From an uncultured Lachnospiraceae bacterium (lineage in GTDB: Bacteria > Bacillota > Clostridia > Lachnospirales > Lachnospiraceae): a DNA stretch of 64,000 bases. The notes under the pieces are model-generated. The model saw nothing but the letters and a program-made list of their open reading frames with translations. It had not been told where the DNA came from and did not search any database. Positions 29,227-37,615 of this stretch are shown piece by piece (positions within the stretch are counted from its first letter, which is position 1; each line of letters opens with the position of its first letter). Position numbers and translations under genes: made by a program. The stretch lies in assembly GCA_947631955.1 (NCBI GenBank), contig CANRNJ010000001.1, positions 186,001-250,000 of the forward strand, written 5' to 3'.

Positions 29227-30729
29227 TTACTGCGCCGCTTCTTTCATCGCAATGGCATTATCCAAAGCCGCCTGCATTGCGGGCTGTACTTCCGCACAAT
29301 ACTCCGCCGCCGTCTTTTCACCGGTCAGCACATACTCGTAACCGCCGCTCAAAAACTCATTCCACCAGTCAGCATTGTATGTGTATGTCGTTTCTACGAA
29401 AATACCTTCATATTTGTCCGTGCCTTCAATATAATTGAAGATAACGTCCACATTGTCACCGTAAGGAATGGTGCCGTCCGCGATCCTGTCTTTGAAATCG
29501 CCCTTTGCATAACTCATGGTATTCGGGATCTGCAAAGATGCGCCGGTGGTTTCACCGGAAAGCACTCTCTGGCCTTCAAGGTCAGTGGAGAACAGGGTGA
29601 TCAGGGCTGCCGCAGCTTCCGGATACTCTGTATCCGCCGAGATCGCAAAACCAACGGAACCGTTACGCGTCATGGAAACGCCGGTAGAACCTACAGGCCA
29701 TGCGCACAGACCCCATTCATAAGGGAAAGTGTTCTCATCCATGAAAGCGCCTACATCCCATGTACCGCAGGCGTAGAAACCGATCTGGCCGTCCAGCCAT
29801 CTCTGATATCCGCCCAGAGCCGTATCCTGCTCAACGGTAGGCGTTACGCCGTATTTGCATGTAAGATCCGCAAAGAACTGGAAAGCGTCAATGAATTCCT
29901 GCTGTCCGTCGATCACTACTTTGGTATAATCTTCATTCAGGAAGTGGCCGCCGTTCGTATAAACGAAAGCATCCAACGCCCACTGAAGCGCGTTGCTGAC
30001 GCCCCACTGATCGATCTCGCCGTCACCGTCCTTGTCGATGGTGAGCTGCTTGCAGACTTCCACGAATTCATCCCATGTATACGGATTCTCCGGATCGGGA
30101 TAAGGAACGCCGCACTCGTCAAACAGGGTCTTGTTGTATGCGAACGCAAAAGTTGACAGATCCTTGGGCAGGCAGTATAAGGAACCGCTTCCCGCCTGCT
30201 GGCCGTCATAACGGTAAGCAGATGTGATGGCAGGCCAGAGATCTGCGATCGTTTCTTCCGGCACATAATCATCCAGCGGAAGAAGATAGCCGTCGTCTAC
30301 ATTGCTCGCCAGTCCGTCAGGACCTACATAGAAGATGTCAGGCATGTCGCTTGCCGCCTTGTAAGCCATCAGTTTCTGGCCGTATTCGTCTGCTGTGGTA
30401 ACTTCAAACGTTACCTTGGCGCCGGTGCTCTCCGTAAACTTGTCGATCAGGGACTGGTATACGGCCTTCTCATGATCCTGCGCGTAAATGAATACCGTCA
30501 GATCTGCGTCGCCGTACTCGCCTTCTACGTTGACGTTGTCCGTTGCGGACTCGTCAACCGTGATCTGCGCGCCTACCTGTTCGGTGCTCTCTTCTGTATC
30601 CGCGCTCTCCGTGCTCTCTGTGCCCGCATCAGTGGAAGCTGCGCCGTCGGACGACCCCCCCCCACATCCTGCAAGTGTGGATGCTGCAAGTGCGGATGCC
30701 AGCAAAAGGCTTAAAACTTTTCTTTTCAT
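29227..30729 (-). CDS. Arabino-oligosaccharide-binding lipoprotein, AraN-like
   Basis: 500 residues, first gene of the importer operon. The lipobox is STLAGCGGG, followed by an acidic Ser/Thr/Glu-rich linker (about 25-60) and a CUT1 family 1 binding fold (ADLTVFIYAQDHEKAVYQSLIDKFTE, AYNKTLFDECGVPYP, NGSVGFAISADTEYPEAA). A run of nine G on the coding strand (30655-30663) lies directly after the lipobox Cys codon and may make the gene prone to slippage frameshifts. GGAGG precedes the start. Confidence 0.93.
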   Translation of the reverse strand: MKRKVLSLLLASALAASTLAGCGGGSSDGAASTDAGTESTESADTEESTEQVGAQITVDESATDNVNVEGEYGDADLTVFIYAQDHEKAVYQSLIDKFTESTGAKVTFEVTTADEYGQKLMAYKAASDMPDIFYVGPDGLASNVDDGYLLPLDDYVPEETIADLWPAITSAYRYDGQQAGSGSLYCLPKDLSTFAFAYNKTLFDECGVPYPDPENPYTWDEFVEVCKQLTIDKDGDGEIDQWGVSNALQWALDAFVYTNGGHFLNEDYTKVVIDGQQEFIDAFQFFADLTCKYGVTPTVEQDTALGGYQRWLDGQIGFYACGTWDVGAFMDENTFPYEWGLCAWPVGSTGVSMTRNGSVGFAISADTEYPEAAAALITLFSTDLEGQRVLSGETTGASLQIPNTMSYAKGDFKDRIADGTIPYGDNVDVIFNYIEGTDKYEGIFVETTYTYNADWWNEFLSGGYEYVLTGEKTAAEYCAEVQPAMQAALDNAIAMKEAAQ

Positions 30730-30771
30730 AGTATCCTCCTTTTTTTAATGTTCAAACAACTTTAAAATTTC

Positions 30772-30785
30772 AAAATATTTTACAT
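30772..30785. promoter_or_regulatory. Candidate operator, AAAATATTTTACAT
   Basis: A palindromic AAAATATTTT core followed by ACAT lies in the leader of the AraN-like gene. The same 14-bp string recurs at 35353-35366 in front of the ArsR-type regulator gene. Confidence 0.45.
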
Positions 30786-30880
30786 TTGTGTGTTTTGTTT
30801 GTCTGTTCTGCACGAAACGGAAAATATTTTTTGTGCATTTTTTATAGTTGTTTGATTTTTTTATCTCTGTTTACATACAC

Positions 30881-30909
30881 ATTTTATAAGATATAGTACG
30901 CCTTGTCAA
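30881..30909 (-). promoter_or_regulatory. Promoter of the arabino-oligosaccharide importer operon
   Basis: TTGACA (30904-30909) and TAAAAT (30881-30886) with a 17-bp spacer, giving a leader of about 145 nt before the AraN-like gene. A perfect palindrome TAAAATATTTTA (30929-30940) lies about 20 bp upstream of the -35, and another copy lies in the leader, flanking the promoter. Confidence 0.8.
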
Positions 30910-30960
30910 TATATATTTTAAATTTTTCTAAAATATTTTAATTTATTTTTATAGTGCTTT

Positions 30961-32481
30961 TTATTCAAGATACAGAACGCCCCAGATCGTCTGGTTATTG
31001 CCGCCCACGCCCATAAAGCACCTGACCGCGTTGCCCGCTTCGTCCGTCATGTCAAGCACCACGCCGTCATACACCGTGCCGTCGGCTTCGATGCTCATAT
31101 ACGCCGTTCCCTCTTCCAGCGCGTAGGTCCCGTTCATGAGATCGCCTTTGACCTTTCCGTTCTGCAGCGTTATCTCCTGTGCGCTGTGGATCTCCTTGCC
31201 GATATCCGTACCATGATTCAGGAAATACCACCGGCCCTCCACGTCCGCTTCCCGATATCCGTCCTGTTTCAGCGTTTCGCCGCTGTACGCGAAGGGCGCG
31301 GCGACGAGCCATCCCTGTCTGTTTGCGAACACCTGATGCACCCGCGGCTCATGATATTCCGTCCCGCCGTCAAAGCGCTGATGATACGCCAGATACATCC
31401 TGCCGTCGGAAGCCTTGATCATGGAACAGTGCCCCGGCGCCATATAGGCGGTCTTCAGACTGGGGAACTGATAGTTGCCCAGCATTTTTACGCCGTACTC
31501 ATGATGATCGGACACATATTCAAATGTCTGCCCCATCGCATCCGTATAAGGGCCTTCCACATTTTCCGAGCGGAAACACCGGATCTGATAACCCCCTTCT
31601 CTTGTCAATTCCCCGTAGGATACCAGCAGATAATACCAACCGCTCTCTTCGTCATAATAAATATACGGTCCTTCGCAGGAATTATGCAGGCCGCCCAACA
31701 GGTATCTGCCAAAATACTTATCGGTGTGCGTTTCCTCATTCGTTTCCGGATGGATCAAACGTCCCGTAGCCTGATCGATCTCCAGAAGCCATATGCCGCC
31801 CGACCAAGAGCCGTATACCATCCACATCCTGCCGTCCTTATCGTAAAACACCGTGGGGTCGATGCAGTTCGGATAATTCAGATTGTTATACTGCGCCGAC
31901 GACAGATAGGCGGAAACGTCCGCGTCGTCCCCCATGATCTCCTTAAAATTCGTATTATCCACGGTCAGCGAGGTAAACCCTGAACTGATCAGCGTATCGA
32001 TATAGGTATAGGGTCCTTTGATATCGTCCGCCGTTGCAAAACAGATGCTGGAAGTTCTGTAATCATGGCTGGTGGAAAAATACATCACCCATTTCTGCAT
32101 CGTTTCATTGTAGATCACATCGGGCGCCCATACCGCATAACCGCCGTCAACATACTCGCCCACAAAAGAAAAAGCCGCCATATCCTCGTCGAACAGATTG
32201 TCAAACAGCGGATTTGCCGCGTTCACTCCGCTGGCAAAAGATTTCCATCCCAACAGGTCATCGCTCTCCGCAGCCTCCATATGGGAACCGAATATGTAAT
32301 ATTTTCCATCCGCTTCCACAAGAGATGGATCATGCACAGATATCCCCAGTGTCTGCGCCCCCTGCGCAACCTCGTCGGCGTTCCTGCCCTGAACGCTTCC
32401 GCAGCCCGCAAGCGTTCCCGCCGCCACAGCCGCCGCCATCGTTACCGCCATTGATCTTTTTAATAAGTTTCTTTTACCCAT
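30961..32481 (-). CDS. Extracellular endo-alpha-1,5-L-arabinanase, GH43 lipoprotein
   Basis: 506 residues, exported and lipid anchored (lipobox GTLAGC, C27). It should cut arabinan at the surface into oligosaccharides for the importer. GH43 triad: D51 (VHDPSL), D208 (NCIDPTVF) and E270 (SCEGPYI). Size and the C-terminal beta domain (after about 400, GRWYFLNHGTD) match the two-domain arabinanases such as B. subtilis AbnB. It has its own promoter in the divergent region and does not share a transcript with the plus-strand GH43. Confidence 0.94.
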   Translation of the reverse strand: MGKRNLLKRSMAVTMAAAVAAGTLAGCGSVQGRNADEVAQGAQTLGISVHDPSLVEADGKYYIFGSHMEAAESDDLLGWKSFASGVNAANPLFDNLFDEDMAAFSFVGEYVDGGYAVWAPDVIYNETMQKWVMYFSTSHDYRTSSICFATADDIKGPYTYIDTLISSGFTSLTVDNTNFKEIMGDDADVSAYLSSAQYNNLNYPNCIDPTVFYDKDGRMWMVYGSWSGGIWLLEIDQATGRLIHPETNEETHTDKYFGRYLLGGLHNSCEGPYIYYDEESGWYYLLVSYGELTREGGYQIRCFRSENVEGPYTDAMGQTFEYVSDHHEYGVKMLGNYQFPSLKTAYMAPGHCSMIKASDGRMYLAYHQRFDGGTEYHEPRVHQVFANRQGWLVAAPFAYSGETLKQDGYREADVEGRWYFLNHGTDIGKEIHSAQEITLQNGKVKGDLMNGTYALEEGTAYMSIEADGTVYDGVVLDMTDEAGNAVRCFMGVGGNNQTIWGVLYLE

Positions 32482-32483
32482 CG

Positions 32484-32612
32484 CTGCACCTCCATCGTTT
32501 CTGCAGATATCACTTTTGCCGCTCTTTCGGATATCATTTTCCGGTCCTATGGCATCCTCTTTTCCGGCCGCCGGAATATCCCCTTTGCCGTCCGCATCAT
32601 ATCCCCGGATTT
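32484..32612 (-). repeat. Degenerate ~21-24-bp repeat upstream of the arabinanase gene
   Basis: The 5' leader of the arabinanase gene contains four to five degenerate units, on the minus strand close to CCGGAAAAGNGGATATC (for example CGGCAAAGGGGATATT, CCGGAAAATGATATC, CGGCAAAAGTGATATC). It lies within the transcribed leader, between the promoter and the start codon. Confidence 0.55.
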
Positions 32613-32673
32613 TTTGCAGGCAATATGATATATTTTATTTTTTACTTAATTATTTTTAATATATCTAAATAAT

Positions 32674-32702
32674 ATAGTATATGTTTTTGTCACTTTTTTC
32701 AA
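32674..32702 (-). promoter_or_regulatory. Promoter of the arabinanase gene
   Basis: TTGAAA (32697-32702) and TACTAT (32674-32679), spacer 17 bp, on the minus strand. The leader is about 185 nt and includes the degenerate repeat. Confidence 0.65.
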
Positions 32703-32737
32703 GTATTTCTTTTTGAATCCTTATTTATTGTTTTAAA

Positions 32738-32766
32738 TTGACATATTATTTATTTTTATCTAAAAT
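32738..32766 (+). promoter_or_regulatory. Promoter of the plus-strand GH43 gene
   Basis: TTGACA (32738-32743) and TAAAAT (32761-32766), spacer 17 bp, the same boxes as the importer promoter. The -10 lies inside CTAAAATATTATA, a half-conserved form of the AAAATATTTTA palindrome, so a regulator bound there would block it. Confidence 0.75.
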
Positions 32767-32878
32767 ATTATATAGTTTTGTTAAAGTTTTATTATTACTA
32801 TGCTATGCTTTGTCCTTGCTCAAGCTGTTTGGACAATGCATAACCAATCATTCCACCATTTGCGAAAGGAGAATCTCT

Positions 32879-34195
32879 ATGAGTACGATCACATACCCGT
32901 CTATGCCCCCGCATTTACCGCCCAAGCCGGCCTCCCGCGCAAGAGATCTGTGCAGCGCCAACGGCACATGGTTCACCCATGATCCCGCCATCTTCCGGGA
33001 CGCCGAAAGCGGCAGATATTATCTGTACAGCACCGGCGCCTTCTGTCAGCGCTCCGAAGATCTGATTCATTGGGAATATGTGGGAAAAGTGGTGGAAAGG
33101 CCGCCCGAAGAATCCGTTCAGTGGACCGGAAGCGAAGATATCTGGGCGCCGGACATTGTAAAGACAGGAAACGAATACCGCCTGTATTGCTCCAATTCAT
33201 CTTGGGGCGTCCGCCAGTCCTGCATCTTTCTGGCGGTTTCCTCTTCTCCCGAAGGCCCGTTCATCCCGCGCGGCTGTGTCCTTAAAACCACCGACGAGAT
33301 GCCGGTCAACGCCATAGACGCAAATATCATCGAAGATGCGGATACGCATGACATGTATATGCTGTACGGTTCCTTCTGGGGCGGCTGCCATATGATCCGC
33401 TTAGACCGCCAGACCGGCTTGGCCGCCGAATCCGGCATCGGCGTCTGCGTGGCAAGACGCCCTGCCTATACGGATCGTTCGATAGAAGGCCCCTATATGA
33501 TCTACCATCGGGAAAGCGGTTACTATTTTCTCTTTGTATCCTACGGTTCCTTAAAAAGCGATTACAACATCCGCGTCGGACGAAGCCGCAGTATCACTGG
33601 CCCTTTTCTGGACTATCACGGAAGGGATCTTGCGGATATCCGGGACGACGACTGCTCCACAGGACTGATGATCTCCTGCGGTTACCGTTGGCTGGACGGC
33701 ATCCCTTATATGGCGCCCGGACACAATTCCGTCTTACAGGACAGCGACGGAAGAATGTTTCTGGTATCTCACATCAGACAGCTTAACTTTTACGGCACGC
33801 CCGAACCTTCCCTGCTGCAGATCCGGCAGCTGTACATGACGCCGGATCATTGGCCCATCGCTTCCTCGCAGCCTTACGCCGGAGAATCCCTCCAGCCGCT
33901 GACTGCCGAAGATACGGCGGGATACTATGAAAGGATCTGTCTTGCGCCAACCGTTCCGCAGGGCATCCAGCACGCGCACCCCTGCGTGCTTGCGGACAAC
34001 GGCCGCCTTGAGATCTGCTCCGTCACAGGGACATGGCGGATGGCGGATCCGCACACCGTAATACTGCAATACGGAAACACCACAGAACGTCTTACCGCCT
34101 CTCCTGGCTGGGATCATGAACTTGACAGACCCACCCTGCTGCTGTCCGGACTGACCGATCAGGGAATATGCACATGGTATAAGAAAAGGCCCTGA
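32879..34195 (+). CDS. Intracellular GH43 arabinanase/arabinosidase
   Basis: 438 residues, no signal peptide. Catalytic residues D35 (THDPAIF), D147 (NAIDANI) and E203 (SIEGPYM) are in place, with APGHNSVLQDSDG and HIRQLNFYGTPEPSLLQIRQLY typical of the endo-arabinanase branch of GH43. Lack of a signal suggests action on imported oligosaccharides. The start is the ATG at 32879 behind AAAGGAG; the open frame upstream contains a TM-like stretch but it overlaps the promoter and is rejected. It is divergent from the secreted arabinanase. Confidence 0.9.
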   Translation: MSTITYPSMPPHLPPKPASRARDLCSANGTWFTHDPAIFRDAESGRYYLYSTGAFCQRSEDLIHWEYVGKVVERPPEESVQWTGSEDIWAPDIVKTGNEYRLYCSNSSWGVRQSCIFLAVSSSPEGPFIPRGCVLKTTDEMPVNAIDANIIEDADTHDMYMLYGSFWGGCHMIRLDRQTGLAAESGIGVCVARRPAYTDRSIEGPYMIYHRESGYYFLFVSYGSLKSDYNIRVGRSRSITGPFLDYHGRDLADIRDDDCSTGLMISCGYRWLDGIPYMAPGHNSVLQDSDGRMFLVSHIRQLNFYGTPEPSLLQIRQLYMTPDHWPIASSQPYAGESLQPLTAEDTAGYYERICLAPTVPQGIQHAHPCVLADNGRLEICSVTGTWRMADPHTVILQYGNTTERLTASPGWDHELDRPTLLLSGLTDQGICTWYKKRP

Positions 34196-34242
34196 TATCG
34201 CAGAAAGAGGCGCACAAAAAAAGATTCTCTGCACAAAAAAAG

Positions 34243-34274
34243 GACCCTGAGGCCGCATAGCTTCAGGGTCTTTT
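34243..34274. terminator. Bidirectional terminator
   Basis: GACCCTGA (34243-34250) pairs with TCAGGGTC (34263-34270), flanked by A-runs before and TTTT after, between the convergent GH43 and ArsR-type regulator genes. Confidence 0.85.
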
Positions 34275-34304
34275 CATTCTGACCGTACCGTCCGTATCCG
34301 TATA

Positions 34305-35258
34305 TTACTCTTCTTTTGCCGCACCGTCTTCCTGCTGCAGGTCCGCGATCGGGCTGTAATTGATCCGTACCGATATATCCTGATTATAATTGCCAAACGT
34401 CTTGCCGAAAACAGTCAGGCCTCCCACATGCTCCGCATCGTCCTCCACCGCCAGTTTCAGCTTGATTGTGCTGCGGTAATCAAAATCAAAATCATTGATG
34501 GAAACGTCGGACACCTGCAGTCCGTCAATGAACGTTCCTTTTCTGTTGATCACCAGAATCTTAAGCAGCCCGTACTGGTTCCAATTAGGATACCACCAGT
34601 CCGGCGTAAAGATCCCCTTCATATTGCCGAAATCACCGGGACTGGTCCAGACGGCTATCTTTTTATTGTTAATAAAAAACGAAATGTCCGAAGGCCATAC
34701 CTCATTGCTTCCGGGCGCCTCGGAACCGATCTCCAGCGATATCGTGATCTGATCGATCTTCTGCCCGAAAGGGATAAAATTGGGAACCACATATTCCACA
34801 TACCCTCTCGTAAACCAGAGGATGTCCGCGTTATATCTGTCAGGATGGGCAAAATAACGGGTATCATCCACCTCTCCGATGATCGCGGTATCGGACGCCA
34901 GACCGCAGGTCGGATATACGGAATAATCCGAGAAGTGCCCCACTTTAAGATCTGTCTGGTAAACATCCTTAAATTCTTCCTGATCATCCATTTCGATCAG
35001 GATCTTGTCCAGATGCACGGAGCATTTTTTCTGGTTGCCGTGCCCCGCCGTTTCATTGGAAACCATAACAAGGCCGCAGTCCTCCAGTTTCCTGATATGT
35101 CCTGTGAGCGCCCCGTTTGTAATATTTAATCTGGCGGCAAGTTCGTTCATGTTCATGCCATGATTTTCCATGAGGATCTTGATGATCTCTATCCTGACTT
35201 CCGAACCCAGCGCCTTGAAGATATCCAGTCCGTCTTCCAGAGATTTGATATGCAGCAT
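34305..35258 (-). CDS. ArsR-type regulator with beta-rich C-terminal domain
   Basis: 317 residues. Residues 5-80 form an ArsR-like winged helix (FKALGSEVRIEIIKILMENHGMNMNELAARLNITNGALTGHIRKLEDCGLV). The remaining ~230 residues are beta-rich, with no cysteine metal site, and include ILWFTRGYVEYVVPNFIP, QITISLEIGSEAP and SDISFFINNKKIAVWTSPGD, suggesting a jelly-roll sugar-binding sensor. It stands at the end of the arabinan locus and is the best candidate for its specific regulator, with palindromes in its own promoter pointing to autoregulation. The start at 35258 has GGAG 6 nt upstream. Confidence 0.85.
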   Translation of the reverse strand: MLHIKSLEDGLDIFKALGSEVRIEIIKILMENHGMNMNELAARLNITNGALTGHIRKLEDCGLVMVSNETAGHGNQKKCSVHLDKILIEMDDQEEFKDVYQTDLKVGHFSDYSVYPTCGLASDTAIIGEVDDTRYFAHPDRYNADILWFTRGYVEYVVPNFIPFGQKIDQITISLEIGSEAPGSNEVWPSDISFFINNKKIAVWTSPGDFGNMKGIFTPDWWYPNWNQYGLLKILVINRKGTFIDGLQVSDVSINDFDFDYRSTIKLKLAVEDDAEHVGGLTVFGKTFGNYNQDISVRINYSPIADLQQEDGAAKEE

Positions 35259-35307
35259 AAGAATCTCCATTCCGTTAGTATAGCAAAGTTTAAAATAACA
35301 CTTTTCT

Positions 35308-35366
35308 ATTATACCAATTTATAGAAAATAGTCAAATATTTTGTAAGAACTTAAAATATTTTACAT
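35308..35366 (-). promoter_or_regulatory. Promoter and paired candidate operators of the ArsR-type gene
   Basis: TTGACT (35330-35335) and TATAAT (35308-35313), spacer 16 bp, on the minus strand. Two AAATATTTT palindromes lie at 35333-35343 (overlapping the -35) and 35352-35366, about 19 bp apart centre to centre, close to two helical turns. Confidence 0.65.
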
Positions 35367-35424
35367 CCGCATAAATATCCATAGCGATACGCCAGATAAC
35401 CGCTCACGATACATCGCCTTCCCT

Positions 35425-36069
35425 TTACAGCAGCGCAAAGATATCTTCGACCCTCTCCGCTATGTACGTTGCGCCCGCGTTCTCCAGTTCCTGTCTGTCG
35501 CCGTAGCCGTAGAGGACGCCGATGGAGTCCAGTCCAAACGCCTTCGCACCCAAGACGTCGTACTCTCGGTCCCCTGCCATCACCGCCGTTGACACATCCG
35601 TGATGCCGCAGGATGTAAGCGCGTATGCTATGACTTCCGTTTTCTTCGTCCTGCTGTCGTCCATGGCCGCTCCCGCCACGAAATCAAAATACCCGGCAAT
35701 ACCGAAATATTCCAGTATCCGGCGGGCAAATTCTTCCGGCTTGGATGTGGCAAGGATCACCTGCCGCCCGGAATCCTTGATCTGTTTGAGCAGCCTGTCC
35801 ATGCCGTCGTACAGCACGTTTTCATAGATCCCTTTATCCTTGTAATATTCCCGGTACCAGATCACTCCCTGCTCCTGCTTGGCCTCGTCGAACCCGTAAT
35901 ATTTCCGATAGGATTCCTTAAGCGGCGGCCCGATAAAGGGATACAGGCTTGTCCGGTCTTCTACCTCTATTCCAAATTTATGAAGCGCATACATGATCGA
36001 ATTGGTGATGCCGAGCCCCGGATCCGTCACCGTTCCGTCCAGATCAAACAATACTGTTTTATACCTCAT
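35425..36069 (-). CDS. HAD-family phosphatase, phosphoglycolate phosphatase-like
   Basis: 214 residues, HAD subfamily IA. Motif I LFDLDGTVTDP with the nucleophile Asp, motif II VILATSKPEE, Lys in SRTKKTEVI, and motif IV MAGDREYDVLGA. The alpha-helical cap follows motif I. Substrate unknown; relatives act on phosphoglycolate or nucleoside monophosphates. Its start overlaps the yitT stop by 4 bp, so the two are co-translated. Confidence 0.92.
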   Translation of the reverse strand: MRYKTVLFDLDGTVTDPGLGITNSIMYALHKFGIEVEDRTSLYPFIGPPLKESYRKYYGFDEAKQEQGVIWYREYYKDKGIYENVLYDGMDRLLKQIKDSGRQVILATSKPEEFARRILEYFGIAGYFDFVAGAAMDDSRTKKTEVIAYALTSCGITDVSTAVMAGDREYDVLGAKAFGLDSIGVLYGYGDRQELENAGATYIAERVEDIFALL

Positions 36070-36959
36070 TTCAAACTGCCTTTCTTCTTGATATGATTCC
36101 CGATGATCTCCGAGATCTCGTTGATTGCGATAAAAGCGCCGGTATCCGCTTCCTTGATAAGTTTCTTAAGTTCGTACACTTCCAGACGGTTCAGCACGCA
36201 GTAGACCACGTCCTTCTTTCCGCTGATCAGTCCTTCGCCCTCCATGATGGTCGCCGTCCGGCCCATTTTTCCATAGATCATGTCCGCGATCTTCCTGCCG
36301 TCATTGGTGATGATGGTGGCGGCCTTCGCCTGATTCATACCGTTGTCTATGAAATCAAGCACTTTCGACGTGATGTAATAGGTAAGCAGGCTGTACATCG
36401 CCGGATCGAATCCGAACTGCGTGCCCGCCACGGTGTAGATCACGATATTGATAAAAAGCACCGTCCTCCCCACCGGAAAATCCGTCTTACGGTTGATCAG
36501 GATAGCCACGGTTTCCGTCCCGTCCAGACAGCCGCCGAAAGAGATCACGAGTCCTACGCCGATCCCTAAGAAAATACCGCCGAAGCAGACTGCCAAAAGC
36601 GGCTCCCTCGTCATGTTCTTAAGCGGTGCAAACACTTCCAGAAATGCGGAAAAGATGATCATGGCATAACCGGCTTTGATGAAAAAATCTTTTCCCAAGA
36701 CCTTGTATCCGACTATCAGAAAAGGGATATTGATGCCGAAAGTCAGAAGACTTAAACGGATATGCGTCAGATGATTGATGATCATGCCGACGCCCACCAC
36801 CCCGCCGTCCAGAATATCGCAGGGCACCAGAAATTCTTCAATGGCAAAAGCCGCTGTCGCTGAGCCGAGCGCCAGCATCAGATATTCCCACACGGTCCTG
36901 CATACCGCCGCAAAACGTCCCCCGCTGTTTGATTGCAGATACTCTTTACCTGACGCCAT
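36066..36959 (-). CDS. YitT family membrane protein
   Basis: 297 residues: five or so TM helices in the first 200 residues (the YitT/DUF161 region, with FLVPCDILDGGVVGVGMIINH and GTETVAILINRKTDFPVG) and a soluble C-terminal DUF2179 domain (ATIITNDGRKIADMIYGKMGRTATIMEGEG). Function is unproven in the family. I start at the ATG at 36959; two in-frame ATGs upstream (36977, 36998) are possible but the second overlaps the promoter. It leads a two-gene operon with the HAD phosphatase. Confidence 0.88.
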   Translation of the reverse strand: MASGKEYLQSNSGGRFAAVCRTVWEYLMLALGSATAAFAIEEFLVPCDILDGGVVGVGMIINHLTHIRLSLLTFGINIPFLIVGYKVLGKDFFIKAGYAMIIFSAFLEVFAPLKNMTREPLLAVCFGGIFLGIGVGLVISFGGCLDGTETVAILINRKTDFPVGRTVLFINIVIYTVAGTQFGFDPAMYSLLTYYITSKVLDFIDNGMNQAKAATIITNDGRKIADMIYGKMGRTATIMEGEGLISGKKDVVYCVLNRLEVYELKKLIKEADTGAFIAINEISEIIGNHIKKKGSLK

Positions 36960-36988
36960 GATCCGCCCGCCTTTCATCGTTTCTTTTG

Positions 36989-37017
36989 AGTATAGCAAAA
37001 ACGCCGCCTGCTTTCAA
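36989..37017 (-). promoter_or_regulatory. Promoter of yitT-HAD
   Basis: TTGAAA (37012-37017) and TATACT (36989-36994) with a 17-bp spacer and TGC extended -10, on the minus strand. Confidence 0.7.
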
Positions 37018-37071
37018 CCAGATAAAACCGCCCGCAATCCCTGTTTCCCGGTTTTGGCGCGCTCCCGGTTC

Positions 37072-37101
37072 TTGACAAAATTCCCCGCGACTGTGTATGC
37101 T
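37072..37101 (+). promoter_or_regulatory. Promoter of the DUF3237 gene
   Basis: TTGACA (37072-37077) and TATGCT (37096-37101), spacer 18 bp, about 100 bp before the start codon on the plus strand. Confidence 0.5.
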
Positions 37102-37200
37102 TTTATCGTATCCGGTGTTTACCGGAGCCGGAACGCACCGATCCCGCTTTTGCCGGGAAGGATATAAACTATCGTATTATATGGCCGGAGGATCGAAGAT

Positions 37201-37602
37201 ATGCAGGAAATTCTGAGAGTAAACGTATCGCTTGACGATGTCATGGAAGTAAAAGGAGCTGCGCGCACCGCCTGTATGGTCGTGTTCTCCGGCACAGCGG
37301 AGAGCCCGTATTTTCAAGGAAAGATCCTGCCCCACGGGGTGGACACGCAGATGAGAACGGACGGACACCCCATGAGGCTGTCCGCCCGCTATATTCTGGA
37401 AGGTATGGACGATCAGGGCAGACCCTGCCGCCTCTTTATCGAAAACAACGGTGCAGAAGATCCCGATCATGTGATCCGCACCCGCCCCGTTATCGTCACG
37501 GACAGCCCTTCACTTGCATGGATGGAGCATACCGATCTGCAGGGCACCGTGGAAGGCACGGACGGCGGCGTTATCATACACATTCTGGCAGATATCGGCT
37601 GA
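37201..37602 (+). CDS. DUF3237 family protein
   Basis: 133 residues, a small beta-barrel family of unknown function. Typical elements are a strand pair with YFQGKILPHGVDTQ, ARYILEGMDDQGRPCRLFIENNG and a C-terminal half from RTRPVIVTDSPSLAWM. GGAGGATCGAAGAT precedes the ATG. It is converging with the BlaR1-like gene, with only 13 bp between stops. Confidence 0.88.
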   Translation: MQEILRVNVSLDDVMEVKGAARTACMVVFSGTAESPYFQGKILPHGVDTQMRTDGHPMRLSARYILEGMDDQGRPCRLFIENNGAEDPDHVIRTRPVIVTDSPSLAWMEHTDLQGTVEGTDGGVIIHILADIG

Positions 37603-37615
37603 AGATCCCCGAAGG

